A stretch of DNA of 64,000 nucleotides from Fagopyrum homotropicum (GCA_033239125.1 BSWB01000002.1:6791001-6855000); one strand, 5' to 3'; shown: positions 31,795 through 44,062, counted from the stretch's first letter. Translations and numbers: made by a program. The notes: generated from the sequence alone by a model not told the origin.

Positions 31795-33405
31795 TGTTCG
31801 CTCGAAAGTGTGCGTGCAAATAAGCTTTGAATTTGTAAAACTGAAATCAAATCAAGCGAACCCGTAGTGTACGGATCGCGTAGTAAAGCAAGAATTGCAA
31901 AGTATCGAACTCAGGGATTTGGGGATCAAATTCAATTCACAAGTAATCGAGCAAGTAAAGTATAAAAGCTTTGCAAATATTGGGAAAATAACAATCCTAA
32001 AGATCCGGATATAAAATTGTGGCAATCGATTCAAGATATTCTATAGATATAAGGACAAAGTCGGGATTACAAAGGTATGTCTAAGGTAAGGTAATGTACG
32101 GTGAAGTTCCAAAACCCTATATGTCTCACCCAAGGACTCTCTCTATAAAGGTTGTTGAGGGTGCAGTATAGAAAGAATCAAAGGATAAGAATTAATCTCA
32201 AATACCCAAACTCAAACCCAAAGGATCAAAGGCAAGCCAAAACGGTTAAGGTTGTGACACTCGAAACCGAAATAGAGGATGTTGAGTCTCACTACTACCT
32301 AGGAAAGGCAAGCCAAAGCTAGGTTAAGGCAAATCTCTTAACTTTGGATTAAAGCAAAAGCAAAGGTCGTAAAACTGAGAAAATTACGGGTAGTTCTTGA
32401 GTTTCCACGGCCGTGGAACTCAAGAACAAGCCATGGTTTAGGCTGTCGACGAAGTTTCACACACTCTCAGGGTCCAATCGGTTTACGATCGATCTATCAT
32501 CATCTAAGTCACAACTATCAACCCTTCACCTTAGAATTGCTAAAGGGTGTTAGCCAATAATTATAGTCATTGAATCAAATATCAAATTAAGAAGATAAAA
32601 AAATAAAAACCCTCGAAAACTCAATAAACAACCAAAGTCAATCTCAAATCCGAACAACAAAGTAATATGTATAATGAATCCAGAATATGAAACAAGAATC
32701 CTCACAGAAACCTCAAGGAATGACGAAGAACGGAGTGTCAATCCGTCTCCAAAGACAAACCCTAAGATATCTCTCAAGTACGCAATCTCCAAATCACGTC
32801 TTTCACAAGCCACGATCCAAAATCTCCAAACCTTCCTCTCAATCCTCAGCGCAGAATTGTAAGCGAAGGTCAATTGAAACCCTAAGCGACCGTCCTCAAA
32901 ACTCCTTTCTCAACCCTTTTTATAGAGCGAACTAGGGTTATGAGAAAAACCCAATAACCGTCGCTGACGTGGCAAATATGACACGTCACAACGTCATGGA
33001 AATTACGGCCAAGTACAATGTTCCACGGCCGTGGATTTCTCTGATGTTCTCCAAAATCACTTTCTACAAACCAAAACCAAATCCACGGTCGTAATTTAGG
33101 GCGTGGAACTCAAAAGTCTTCGTGAAAGCCTTTGTTTTGTGATGTTCTTTACTCATGCTCCTTCCTTAGCTTCTCCAAAGCATCTTCTTGACATCTAGCA
33201 TGATCAAATACTCCTATCCTTCCACATTATGCTCCAATTCAAACCTATATTCACCTAAAAACAAAACAAAGCTTGTGTAGATCTCCATATCGACAAAGTG
33301 GGTGAATGAGCTCACAAATGCTTTAAAGTCATATCTATGTACACTATAAAAGGGGAAAAGCAAATAAAACAAGTGCCTAAAACATAGTCATATTTCATGC
33401 TAACA
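31795..33405 (-). repeat. LTR of the second Athila element
   Basis: On the minus strand it starts TGTTAGCATGAAATATG at 33405 and ends CGAACA at 31795, 1611 bp. It aligns in patches with the 10450-12260 LTR but is clearly diverged, so it belongs to a sister lineage. It retains the palindromes TTCCACGGCCGTGGAA (32403-32418, with arms extending to CTTGAG/CTCAAG) and TTCCACGGCCGTGGAT (33021-33036). No matching second LTR is present in the window. Confidence 0.88.
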
Positions 33406-33867
33406 ACTTGGCAAGTCGAACAACTTAATGATTACCTTCAATCGTACTGACATGTTTTCAAGGACAACAATATATACTTATAGCTAAACTTAATTTGGAG
33501 GTATCACTATCCTCAATTTTTCTATTTATATAATTCAAACTCGTAGGAAAATGAACTTGTAGTGAGATACATGTTACAATTAACACATGATCATGATGAC
33601 ATGGCCAATAATTTAAACCAAATGAGTTGCCGGAGTAAAAAAGCAGGAGAGTAAAGCAAACATAACACGGTGAGAAGATACTGATCTGAAATAGGGAAGA
33701 CAAAATTCTTTCCTTTGTGACCAATAAATATATGCATAGAATCATCTGGTTCATTTGTTGTCAGCTCAAGTAAGCAAAAATAGATTAAGACAACAATATG
33801 AACAAAGCTACGACTAAGAAACTAAAATTGCTTCAACCTTTCTCCTCTTCTTCGGCATCAGGAAGGT
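33406..33867. other. Intergenic, nothing recognised
   Basis: A+T-rich sequence between the second Athila LTR and the start of the first direct-repeat copy. The only long frame (minus, 33754-33458) has no recognisable domain. Confidence 0.4.
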
Positions 33868-34455
33868 TTGAAATTTGAGATTAAAACACATACAAATTAA
33901 CACGACTTGAAAAGGGAAGAAAACAGATTAGAAAAACAACGACAAGATTAGATTGGAAATAGAAAGCAACCTTCTTCATCAATGGGAAAACCAATCAGGA
34001 GAAGCCTTCGCCCCATTTTGATTGTTTGAAAAAAGCAAAGATCAACTCATCAATCAAGAAAAAAATGTAGATGCGAAAACCAATCACGGTGACACAGAAG
34101 AATGACAGAGAAGAAAAGTTAAGACAATTTAAAGCGGTTTAAAATATCAAAGACATGATAAAAGGAATACGAAAGGGGATGTAGGGGAACTCACCGAAAA
34201 TCAAAATCGAAATCGAAGCTCCATATATTCACCCTGAAATCGGATGAACCAACCTAAATAAAATAAATAAAACACGTTAGTGAAGAATAAGAAGAGAGCA
34301 CCCAGGAAGACGAAAAGACCAAGAGAAGAAGATAGAGGTAGACGAACCATAATCAAACGGATCTGATAAAGAAGAATGGTAAAAAACCATTAAAATATAG
34401 AAGAGGAAAGGAGATGTGGAATCAGACGATAGTTACAAGGCAAAACGATTAGAAG
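33868..34455 (+). repeat. Direct repeat bordering the NBS-LRR relic cluster, copy 1
   Basis: About 590 bp closely matches 41533-42123 in the same orientation (shared words AACACGACTTGAAAAGGGAA, ATCAACTCATCAATCAAG, CACCCAGGAAGACGAAAAGA, CGATAGTTACAAGGCAAAA). It is purine-rich and non-coding. The two copies bracket the resistance-gene relic region, which suggests segmental duplication or the ends of a larger composite unit. Confidence 0.8.
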
Positions 34456-34534
34456 ACACGTTTGGAGAGAGGACAATCATTCAACGGTGGCGTTTGGAGA
34501 TTTTGACATGTCAAGGGTACGTGTACCTGAGCAT

Positions 34535-34709
34535 CGGTATCAGAGAATACTTTGGCCATCGGTATCATGGAATATTTTTGCCGTCGGTATCAGAACATAT
34601 TTTGGTCGCGAGTATCAGAAACGACTTTGGCAGCCGGTATCAAGGAATACTTTGGAAACCGATATTAGAAAATAATTTGACTATCACTATCAGAAACGAC
34701 TTTGGCTGA
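34535..34709. repeat. 25-bp minisatellite, array 1
   Basis: Seven diverged units of exactly 25 bp with consensus near CGGTATCAGAAAATACTTTGG plus four variable bases. Because 25 is not a multiple of three, each unit shifts frame, so the long open frames across it are not genes. Other arrays are at 36273-36495 and, inverted, 40683-40858. Confidence 0.88.
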
Positions 34710-34764
34710 TATAATGATCGCCACAATTATTGCTCCAACTTATTGGTATCTTCATGTCTGATAC

Positions 34765-35211
34765 TTACCAAGTATTTGCCAACTTATCTTCATGTCTCAT
34801 ACTTACCAACATAAGTATTTGCCAACTGTTATCTCCATCCAATTCTTCTATCTCTTCATCAAACTTGATCTTCAACTTTCTTCTAAGTTGCTGAAGTCCA
34901 CTCAATAAATCAATATCACTCCTTTTCATTCCCTTAATTGCAATCCCTTTCTTATAATGTCTCAAATATTGTAAACAACTCATCTCTCCAATCCCCGGTG
35001 GCATGTGCTTCAACTCGCATCATTCACTAATGAAATTACTTGGCAATGCTTTAAGTTCATTACATCTTCCAAGGTCCAGTGTAAGCAAATTCACCATATT
35101 CGTCACCAAACCAGGGAGACTTTTCTTCAAAGGTCGAGATATCTCTACATGCACTCTTATGCTTATAACACAGGGTCCAGGATTGTTGGGTTGAGCAGTG
35201 CCGAAAATCAT
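34765..35211 (-). pseudogene. NBS-LRR resistance gene relic (leucine-rich repeats)
   Basis: The minus strand reads LPGLVTNMVNLLTLDLGRCN-type leucine-rich repeats (35130-35020), then after a frame break HMPPGIGEMSCLQYLRHY (about 35005-34950) and LLSGLQQLRRKLKIKFDEEI. This is the usual order in the C-terminal LRR region of CC-NBS-LRR proteins (a hallmark MPPGIG step followed by the linker to the final repeats). No NB-ARC motifs are present nearby. Frame breaks show that it is dead. Similar pieces without open frames recur at 36590-36806, 39050-39500 and 40330-40560. Confidence 0.72.
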
Positions 35212-35655
35212 ATTGAGAAGGCTGTATGCGAGTTAAAATTGAACATACACAAGGACAAATTATGTGAACTAAAAGTTGCAGGGATGGCCATCATGCAGGA
35301 CTTCTCATGCGTGCCCGACAATCCTTGTGCTTGTCTTGCTGTGTACCAGAGGGAGAGAAAGAAGCTTACCGGAATGATTGACAAAATCCCTGGACGAGTA
35401 AGTGTTACAGTGGGCATGTGCATATCCACTCGTGCCACCGGCTATTGTTCTTACACGACCAATTCATTGACCAGAAGGGGAATTTACAGAGCCGTCTTCT
35501 TACAGTTGTGATGCAACCGTTTCCCAACTCAGAGTCGCTTACGAGTAATGCTCTATCACACTGCATTTCAAATTGGAATATGGAGGGCAAAATTTGTTCA
35601 TTTACCTTTCATCACCACTGATTCAACAATTGCAAAGTTGAAGGGAATACTTTGT
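35180..35655 (+). pseudogene. hAT transposase fragment (ricesleeper/DAYSLEEPER type)
   Basis: The plus strand encodes RERKKLTGMIDKIPGRVS, as in hAT transposases where it is followed by LTTDMWTS; here it reads VTVGMCISTRATGY. After a frameshift near 35460 it continues as DQKGNLQSRLLTVVM, PFPNSESLTSNALSHCISNW and NMEGKICSFTF, which also match this family. The BED finger, most of the catalytic core and the hATC dimerisation domain are absent. It abuts the LRR relic, so it was probably trapped there by insertion or rearrangement. Confidence 0.75.
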
Positions 35656-36272
35656 TTCAAGGATTAGTCAATACGGGAGGGTCAATTATATGCCAGAAGA
35701 TGCATCCTCAATACAACTCAAAACATTCTCAAATCTCAAATTGGACAAACTCAATGCACGTAAACACTTGAACTTGATAAATTGCTGATTAAGAGTGTGC
35801 TCGTATTGGCAATATCCACATAAAACAATTGAACGTACCCGCTTGTGATCAAATGGTCGTGCTAGAACTTCTCAAAAATCTTCAAGATGATCTAAACTTA
35901 GCGAATTGAGGTCAACATTCAGATCTCATCCAATCCTTTTAACGATAGGATAAGACATGCAATCCTTGAGAGATTATATTTTAAGAGTTATCAAAAAAAA
36001 ACTTTGGTCGCGAGTATGAGAAACGACTTTGGCAGCTTGTATCAGAAAGTACTTTGGCCGTCGATAATGCTTCAAATTCATTGCCAGAAATTACTAAAGA
36101 CTTGGATGACAGATAAACAAATCATATCTCGCCACAATTACTTGGGGGAAGAAGAGGAGAAAGGTTGAAGCAATTTTAGGCGTAGAGATTTTTCGACCTT
36201 TCAAAAAATCTCTCAAGGATTGCTTTGAAATTACTTGGCAATGTTTCAAGTTCATTGCAATTTGGTCATCCA
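35656..36272. other. NBS-LRR relic surroundings, degenerate
   Basis: Degenerate sequence sharing blocks with 39500-39700 (AATTGGACAAACTCAATGCACG, AACACTTGAACTTG), so part of the same repeated resistance-gene relic family. It includes two or three stray 25-bp minisatellite units at about 36000-36065. No open frame is supported. Confidence 0.5.
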
Positions 36273-36495
36273 ATTATCAAGGAATATTTTTGTCATCGGT
36301 ATCAGGGAATACTTTGTCGTCGATACCAGGGAATATTTCGGCGGTCGGTATCAGAAAATACCTTGGTCTCGAGTATCAGAAATGACTTTGACAGCCGGTA
36401 TCAGAAAATACTTTGGCATCCGGTATCCGAAAATACTTTGACGGCCGGTATAAGAAAATACTTTGACCGTCAATATCAGAAACGACTTTGGCTGG
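36273..36495. repeat. 25-bp minisatellite, array 2
   Basis: About eight units of the same 25-bp repeat (one of 24 bp), following GGAATATTTTTGTCAT. It is again directly followed by ATGACC(G/A)CCACAA(T/C)TATTGG, the sequence that also follows or precedes related arrays near 34715, 38943 and 40670. Confidence 0.88.
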
Positions 36496-36806
36496 TATCA
36501 TGACCACCACAACTATTGGGGCGACCGACAAAGCTAACTCTGCATATCTTTCAGTTTTAGAATTACAAGTTTAGACAGTAAAAATTGTGATTACTCCAAC
36601 TTGTTGGTATCTTCATGTCTGAGTACTTATCAATCACTACCTCTTCTAGAAATGAAGGTAGTTGGTTGTAAGTTGTTATCTCCATCCATTCTTTTATGCC
36701 TTCATAAATTTGATCTTCAACTTTCCTCTAAGTTGGTGAAGTCCATTCAATAGATCAATCTCACTCCTTTTTATTCCCTTAATTGCAATCTTTATCTTAT
36801 AATTGA
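36496..36806 (-). pseudogene. NBS-LRR relic, second copy
   Basis: Matches the minus-strand LRR relic at 34765-35000 (TTCAACTTTCCTCTAAGTTG, ATCTCACTCCTTTTTATTCC, TTATCTCCATCC). The match ends at about 36806, where an unrelated A+T-rich insertion begins. There is no open frame. Confidence 0.6.
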
Positions 36807-38860
36807 AGGAAATTGTGTCCTTTATTCAAGGTGCAATTACTGATGATGAGATAGTACATTAAAAATATAGAGATATATATAATCCGATAATATTAGGGGT
36901 CATGGCGTTTTGCTAGAAACTAACTATGATCGGTACATTTATATGATAAAATGTATTGCTAGTGTTATCGGGTCCTATGAGGTCACACCATAACGAGCAG
37001 GAGAACTGAATCAGTTAATGAGAGAATTACCATATAGGAGTATATGGTAGAAAAGGATATATTTTGTACTTTGTAGGAGTACAAAATATATTTTGGAGTT
37101 GGTAATTAATAATAGATAAGGGATTATTTATTTATTAATTACTAAACATATATCTTATATTTTAAGGTCGGGCTTTTTAATAGTTAAAAAGTCCAACCTT
37201 AATTATATATATTCGATCGATTAGGAGGTTTTCACGTAGACGTTCTTCCTCTTCGATCCCTCTCTCAAAAGCTCAATCTTTTGTTCTAGCAATCGAAGGT
37301 TAAGGCGATTCTTGTTCAGTCCCTATTGCATAAATTGATTAGATCAAATTAAAAAGACCATGTTTTAATGCATGTATTGATTGTTTTGTTTCAATTACAA
37401 AAGAGATTGTTTGTATGTGTTAATTTGCATGATTAAGGTGTAAAATTGGATATAATAACCCTAATTTTTCAGCCATATAACATTAAAAGTAGCTGCTGGA
37501 ATTTTTGAAATTTTGCCAGAAACTTGTTTTCCGGTGGATTTTTTTTTTTCATCAAAAGTTGTAAAAGTTACAATTTTTTAGTGTGAGAAAAACAAGATTT
37601 TAAACGGATTTTGAATCGGGTTAAAATTTCACCGAAAAAAATCCACCGGAAAACAAGTTTCTGGCGAAATAAACAAATATTTGTTTCCAAAACTAAAATT
37701 CACCATTGATGAAGCTAGGCTAGGGTTTTTTGATTTTAAATTTTTTTATTTAGATTTTTACATTATTATTTTATTAATTATCTAATAAGATTTAAATAAT
37801 AATATTTGTTTTCAAAAGATATTATATATGATATTATATCTAGATAAATATGATTTATCAATTTGAAAATAAATAAATTTAATTTGTTAAGATATGAGAT
37901 ATTTTAACTTAGTTAAATTATACCCTAAAATAAAAAGATAACATTTGATTCCTAAAAGATATTATATGAGATATTCTATCTAGATAAATATGATTTATCA
38001 AGTCGGAAACAAATAAATTTAATTTTGTTAAGATATGAGATATTTTAACTTATTTAAATTATTTTTTAAAATTAAAAGATATTATATGAGATATTCTATC
38101 TAGATAAATATAATTTATTTATTTTGAAATAATTTTTTTATTTTTGGATAAATATGATTTATCTTATTTGGAGATTATAGTTTAATTATATTAGGATATA
38201 TGATATCTTACTTAATTAAATTTTATCTTAAAATAAAATATACCCACCATTTATGGAAAATTGTTTATTTTTTTTGTATGAGGTCCTAATTTAGAAATGT
38301 TCTATATTTTGACAAGTTACTAAAATAATAAATATGTCTAATCTTAGCAATGATCTAACATTAGAAATGTTCTAATATTAGCAAGTTACTAATTTTAGAA
38401 AGCTATCATAAATAGAAAGTTACTAATTTTGGAAAGGATCCGAATTTAAAAATTTTACACCTTTAGCATTTTAATGATTAATATATGATATTAATACCAT
38501 ACGCAATATGATTGATTAAAACAATACCGGAAAGGAGTTTCCAGTTCTATTTTTTTTCTCTCTTTTTATGTGATAAAGTGATTATTACGTGCTTATGTGT
38601 ATTTTTTTAAATATCATATGTGCTATGCTTGTATGTATGTGTATGGTGATATGCTCGTGCAGGCGGTTACTAGTATGACCCCAATCTTAGGATAGTTAAA
38701 TACGATCTGCGTATCGTTATGGTTTTTTTTGTACACGATCTGCGTATCGTTATGTATTTTGTAATTTTCAATTTGTGCAAGAGATTTTTTTTAATTCATT
38801 ATACAAGAAGACCAAAGTCCTAAGGAGCTCGAAGGATGGAGATCCATGAAGGTCCAAGAA
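36807..38860. other. A+T-rich insertion with inverted and tandem repeats
   Basis: About 2 kb of sequence absent from the related relic copies, so probably an insertion into the repeated relic. An inverted repeat of about 35 bases (TTTTGCCAGAAACTTGTTTT at 37510-37529 onward, complement at 37634-37670) could fold into a hairpin. Three diverged tandem copies of a unit of about 130-150 bp (AAAGATATTATAT, TCTAGATAAATATGATTTAT) lie at about 37815-38160. A leader-like segment (37220-37330) followed by a possible splice donor is seen, but no protein-coding region. Confidence 0.5.
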
Positions 38861-40682
38861 TGAAGATTCTTTTTATGGGTCATACTAGGAACCATTTTTT
38901 TAATGCGTTTTTTAAATGTCTTAAATTCCACTTTTTAGGGGTCATGACCGCCACAATTATTGGGGTGGTGAGACAAGCTAACTTCGCATACCCCTTCTCT
39001 TATCCGTCAACCTTTCAATTTTAGAATTAGAATTGCAAATACAATTACAAGTTTAGGCAGTAAGAAATTGTGATTACTCCAACTTATTGGTATCTTCATG
39101 GTTGGGTACTTGCCAATCACTACTTTTTATAGAGATATAGGTAGTTGTCAGCTGTTATCTCCATCCTATTCTTCTGTGTCTTCATCAAACTTGATTTTCA
39201 ACATTTTATAAGTTGTTAAAGTCCAAACAATGCATCAATCTCACTCCTTTTCATTCCTTAATTGTAATCTTTATCTTACAATGACTCCAATATTGTAAAC
39301 AACTCATGCAGTGGCATGTGCTTCAACTCTCAACATTCGCTAATATTCAAACATCTTAAATTTCTTAAATTTATGAAATTATTTGGCAATGTTTCAAGTT
39401 CGTTACAACCTCCAAGTTCCAGTGTAGCAAATTCACTAGATTTGTTAGCGAATTAGAAAAACTTTTGAAGTGGTTTCTTGAAAGGGTCGAGATATCTCAA
39501 GTGCTTTAACTCCTCAATACAGCTCAATATTCTCAAATCTCAAATTGGACAAACTCAATGCACGCAAACACTTGAACTTGGTAAATTGTTAATTAAGAGT
39601 GTGATCGTATTGAGAATATCCAGACAAAACAACTGAATATACCCGTTTGTAATTAAGTGTCAATCTTCAAAATGATCTAAATTTTGCGAATTGAGGTCAA
39701 CAGTAAGCTCTCGCCCAACATATTGCCTTATATCAATAGCATTCCAAATAACACTTGCATGTGTAACCCTATTGTTAAAAGATTGCATGGCCCGTTTACC
39801 CTATTATTAAAACTTTGGCCGTCGTTATCAGAAACGACTTTAACATCCAATCATCAATAGGGTAAGACATGCAATCCTTGAGAAATTACATTTTAACAAT
39901 TATCAAAAAATACTTTGGATTGTTGGATTGGATATCACGTAATTGCATCAATCTCACTCCTTTTCATTCCTTTAATTTGCTTACGTGTACTTTGACCGTC
40001 GGTAATGCCACCAAAATTTTAACAATAGGGTAAGCGGGTCATCCAATCCTTTTAACAATAGGGTAAGACATGCAAATGTTATTTGGAATGATGCAGATAT
40101 ATAGCAATTTGTTGGCCGATAGCTTAATGTTGACCTCAACTCTAAGTTTAGATCATCTTGAAGAATTTTGGGAAGTTCTAGCACGACTACATGACCACGA
40201 CTACTTGATTACAAGCGGGTAAGTTCAGTTGTTTTATGTGGATATTTCCAATACGAGCACACTCTTAATCAATAATTTACCAAGTTCAAGTGTTTGTGTG
40301 CATTGAGTTTGTTCAATTTGAGATTAAAACAATACAACTTAAAACATTCTCATATGTTGTGAGTCATTATTAGATAAGGATCGCAATTAAGGGAATAAAA
40401 AGGAGTGAGATTGATGCATTGAATGGACTTCAACAACTTAGAGGAAAGTTGAAGATCAAGTTTTATGAAGACATAGAAGATGTGATGGACATAACAGCCG
40501 ACAACTATCTATATCTCTAGAAGAAGTAGTGATTGGTAAATAACCAAGTATTAAGATACCAATAAATTAGAGCAATCACATTTTCTTACTGCCTAAACTT
40601 ACAATTCTAAAACTGAAAGATTGAGGGACCAGATAAGGGGTACGCGGAGTTAGCTTGTCCCGCCGCCAAAATAATTGTGGCA
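38861..40682. pseudogene. NBS-LRR relic copies 3 and 4 (both orientations), degenerate
   Basis: From 39050 to 39500 the minus strand again resembles the LRR relic at 34765-35211, including AACTCATGCAGTGGCATGTG (39301-39320). From about 40330 to 40560 a further copy occurs in the opposite orientation (plus strand: GGAGTGAGATTGATGCATTG, AGGAAAGTTGAAGATCAAG). Between them are pieces shared with 35700-35900 in both orientations. No open frame is left. This is an old cluster of resistance-gene debris. Confidence 0.55.
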
Positions 40683-40858
40683 TGATACCAGCCAAAGTAT
40701 TTTCTGATACCGACGGTCGAAGTATTCTCTGATACCGGCTGCCAAATTCGTTTCTCATACTCTCGACCAAAGTATTTTCTGATAACGACGGTCAAAGTAT
40801 TTTCTGATAACGACGGTCAAAGTATTTCATGATACCGACGGCCAAAGTATTCCATATA
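40683..40858. repeat. 25-bp minisatellite, array 3 (inverted)
   Basis: About seven units of the 25-bp repeat in the reverse orientation (CCAAAGTATTTTCTGATACCG type). Preceded by inverted NBS-LRR relic sequence, so relic and array were inverted together. Confidence 0.87.
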
Positions 40859-41532
40859 CTGTGAATTTAAGGTTTTATTTTGTGCGGAAGCGTAGGTTAG
40901 GAAAGCGCTCTTATTCCATTGATCAAACAATATTTATATAGACAAATACAAATATATAAAATAATAAACTAATAACAAAAGATAAACCCAATAACAACGG
41001 TCAAAGTAGACACCAAAATATTAAACTATTCCTTGATAATTAGATGACCTAATTATAATGAACTTGAATCATTGCCAAGTAATTTTAGACATGCAATCCT
41101 TGAGAGATTTTTTGAAAGGTCGTAATATCGAAAGGTCTAAAATTGCTTCAACCTCTCTCCTCTTCTTCGCCCCAATAATTGTGGTGAGAGATGAGTTGTT
41201 TACATGTCACCTAAGTTCTTAGTAATTTTTGACAATGAACTTGAAATATTACCGACCCGCAAAGTATTTTCTCATAACTCTTAAATGTAATCTCTCAAGG
41301 ATTGCATGTTTTTACCCCATTGTTAAAACGATTGGATGTCAAAGTCGCTTCTAATACCGGCTTCCAAAGTTTTAACAATAGAGTAAGTGGACGACCCAAT
41401 CTTTTTAGCAATAGGGTAAGACATGCAAGTGTTATTTGACATCCAATCCTTTTAACAATAGAGTAAGACATGCAATCCTTGAGAGATTTCTTGAAAGATC
41501 GAGATATCTCAAGGTATAAAATTGTTTCAAGG
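40859..41532. other. Degenerate repeat sequence
   Basis: A+T-rich, with scattered pieces shared with 36170-36240 and 39810-40080 (TGCAATCCTTGAGAGATT, TTTTAACAATAG, GTAAGACATGCAA). No gene. Confidence 0.45.
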
Positions 41533-42123
41533 TCTAAAATTTGAGATAAAACACATACAAATTAACACGACTTGAAAAGGGAAGAAAACAAATTAAGAAA
41601 ACAACGACAAGATTAGATTGAAATTAGAAAGCAACATTCTTCATCAATGGAAAAACCAATCAGGAAAAGTCGTCGCCCCATTTTGATTCTCTAAAGAAAG
41701 CAAAGATCAACTCATCAATCAAGAAACAAAAAATGTAGATGCAAAAACCAATCACGATGACATAGAAGAATGGCAAAGAAGAAGAGTTAAAGACAATTTA
41801 AAGCGATTTAAAAAGTCAGAGACATGATCAATGGAATACGAAAGTGGTGTAGGGGAACTCCCAGGAAAACCGAAATCGAACCACCATATATTCACCCTAG
41901 AATCGGATGAACCAACATGTATAAAATAAATAAAACACATCATTGAAGAATAAGAAGAGAACACCCAGGAAGACGAAAAGACCAAGAGAAGAAGATAGAG
42001 GCAGACGAACCATGATCACGGATCTGATAAAGATAATGGTAAGAAACCATTAAATATAGAAGAAGAAAGGAGATGTGGAATTAGACGATAGTTACAAGGC
42101 AAAATGACGAGAAGACACGTTTA
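41533..42123 (+). repeat. Direct repeat bordering the NBS-LRR relic cluster, copy 2
   Basis: Partner of 33868-34455 in the same orientation with scattered substitutions and small indels. Non-coding. Confidence 0.8.
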
Positions 42124-42282
42124 GCACCGCCAAGGTAGGCCCCCATTTATTCATCGAAAAGCATTTGGAGCATGAAAAAATGGGCCAAAATGGGCCATAC
42201 TATAAAGCGGCCCAACAAATGAAATCGGAGCCCAAAACCCGCCATTGTTTCCAAACTGAAACTGAAACTTATATTGTATTAA

Positions 42283-42610
<328 letters not shown>

Positions 42611-43372
42611 GTATCCCTGAAATAAAATAATCTACTAAACAAATCTTTTGTCGACCATTTTTCACTAAAAATCTCATTATACTAGAAAATATTTGAATAT
42701 ATTAATATAATAATAAGAAAATCTATATGCTCAAGGGCGCATTTACTTGTAAATTGATTTATTTTCGGATTTACAAAATAAATGAGTTTATAGTTTATTT
42801 TCGGGATTATTTCTTAACGGATTTAAATAAATCAAATAAGGTTGTTAAGTTTATTTTACTTCAAAAGACACTTATGTCATTAAAAATTTAAAGAATAACA
42901 TTGAATACCCATGATCAACAAAGAATATTGGGATGGAAAAAGCACAAGACCAAAATCGAGTTTTAAACGAAAATAAACTCATCAAGTAAAAATAACTTTG
43001 GTGTGAAAAGCTATTTTTTGAGTGATTTATAAATTCAAATAAACCCGTAAAAAAATAAATTCACCATCAAGTAAACACCCACTAATTTAGTAATGTTTGT
43101 GTGGTGAACAACTTTTTAATTTTCCATAAATGTAGCAGTTAATGCTAATGACGGCCGATTTTTTGAAATTGATTATTTTCATTAAAGTAGCAGTTAATGT
43201 AAATACTGATTTTTTTTTCTATGTAAATACTGAATTTTTTCTATAAATTTAATGTTACCATAAATATAACATTTAAGGAACCGTGTCAAATAACTTAATA
43301 TATTTCCCCATCTTTATATATAATAATATCAAATCAAAGACTTCTTCGAACACTTAGAAGATTGAAACTATA
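42611..43372 (+). promoter_or_regulatory. Upstream region of GASA-1, part of the tandem duplication
   Basis: From about 42655 the sequence is paralogous to 46710-47617 upstream of GASA-2 (TCTCATTATACTAGAAAATATTTG). A TATA box (TTTATATATAATAA) starts at 43313, about 55 bases before the ATG, so transcription likely starts around 43340. The conserved stretch AACCGTGTCAAATAAC (43279-43294) is shared by both copies. Confidence 0.65.
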
Positions 43373-44062
43373 ATGGCTCATTTCTCATGTTCTCGATGTG
43401 TTTTCTTCATCTTCCTCATTGTTTCCATAACCATGGTTGAAGTTTCATTGGTAAGCCTAATTTTTCATCTTAACAATTACATAAGTTTTTACACATTTTT
43501 TTGTTATTTTATTATTTCATGCATGTGTTCATATCATGTAACAATCATACTAATGAGTTTTGTGTATTGCAATGTGTTTATGTCAGGCCGGGAAGGAAGG
43601 ATCCGTTTCTAAAGAGGGTATGGGTTAAAACTTTAATACATTTATCTCGAAATTAACATTTACTTTCTAATCATGTGCAATTAGTAAGATCGTTTATCTG
43701 TATAGGACCCAATCAGATTTAGACCGAAAACCCCCATTGTATTAATCTTGATCCAAAAATTTTGAACTTTTTCGATTTGGTTGACCAGTAGGACCTGGAA
43801 TCTAGGTCGGTACAAGTAACGGTCGGTCCGGTTGCAACCATAATTATTAAGGTTTAACTTGCATTGTATTTGTTTTGCAGAGTGTCCTAAGGAGTGTGCA
43901 CGTAGATGTTCGGCGACTCACCATAAGAAGCCATGTTTGTTCTACTGTAACAACTGTTGTGCAAAGTGTTTGTGTGTACCGTCCGGAACTTATGGACATA
44001 GGGAAGAATGCTCATGCTATGATGCGTGGAAGACAAAGAGGGGTGGCCCTAAATGTCCTTGA
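43373..44062 (+). CDS. Snakin/GASA family cysteine-rich secreted peptide, copy 1
   Basis: Three exons: 43373-43450, 43587-43617 and 43881-44062, giving 96 residues. Residues 1-26 form a signal peptide with a hydrophobic core (VFFIFLIVSITMVEVSL). A short polar linker (AGKEGSVSKE) follows, then the C-terminal GASA domain with all 12 conserved cysteines (ECPKECARRC, YCNNCCAKCLCVPSG, EECSCYDAW) and the family ending GGPKCP. Length and exon layout are normal for the gibberellin-regulated GASA/snakin family. These are small apoplastic peptides linked to growth control or antimicrobial defence; which role applies here is not visible. The gene is intact and has a paralogue 4.25 kb downstream in the same orientation. 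Confidence 0.96.

Noticed and set aside
34416..36503. Open frames reading repeated YFG/RYQ-like motifs
   Set aside because: They come from the 25-bp minisatellite, whose unit is not a multiple of three, so the protein periodicity is an artefact.
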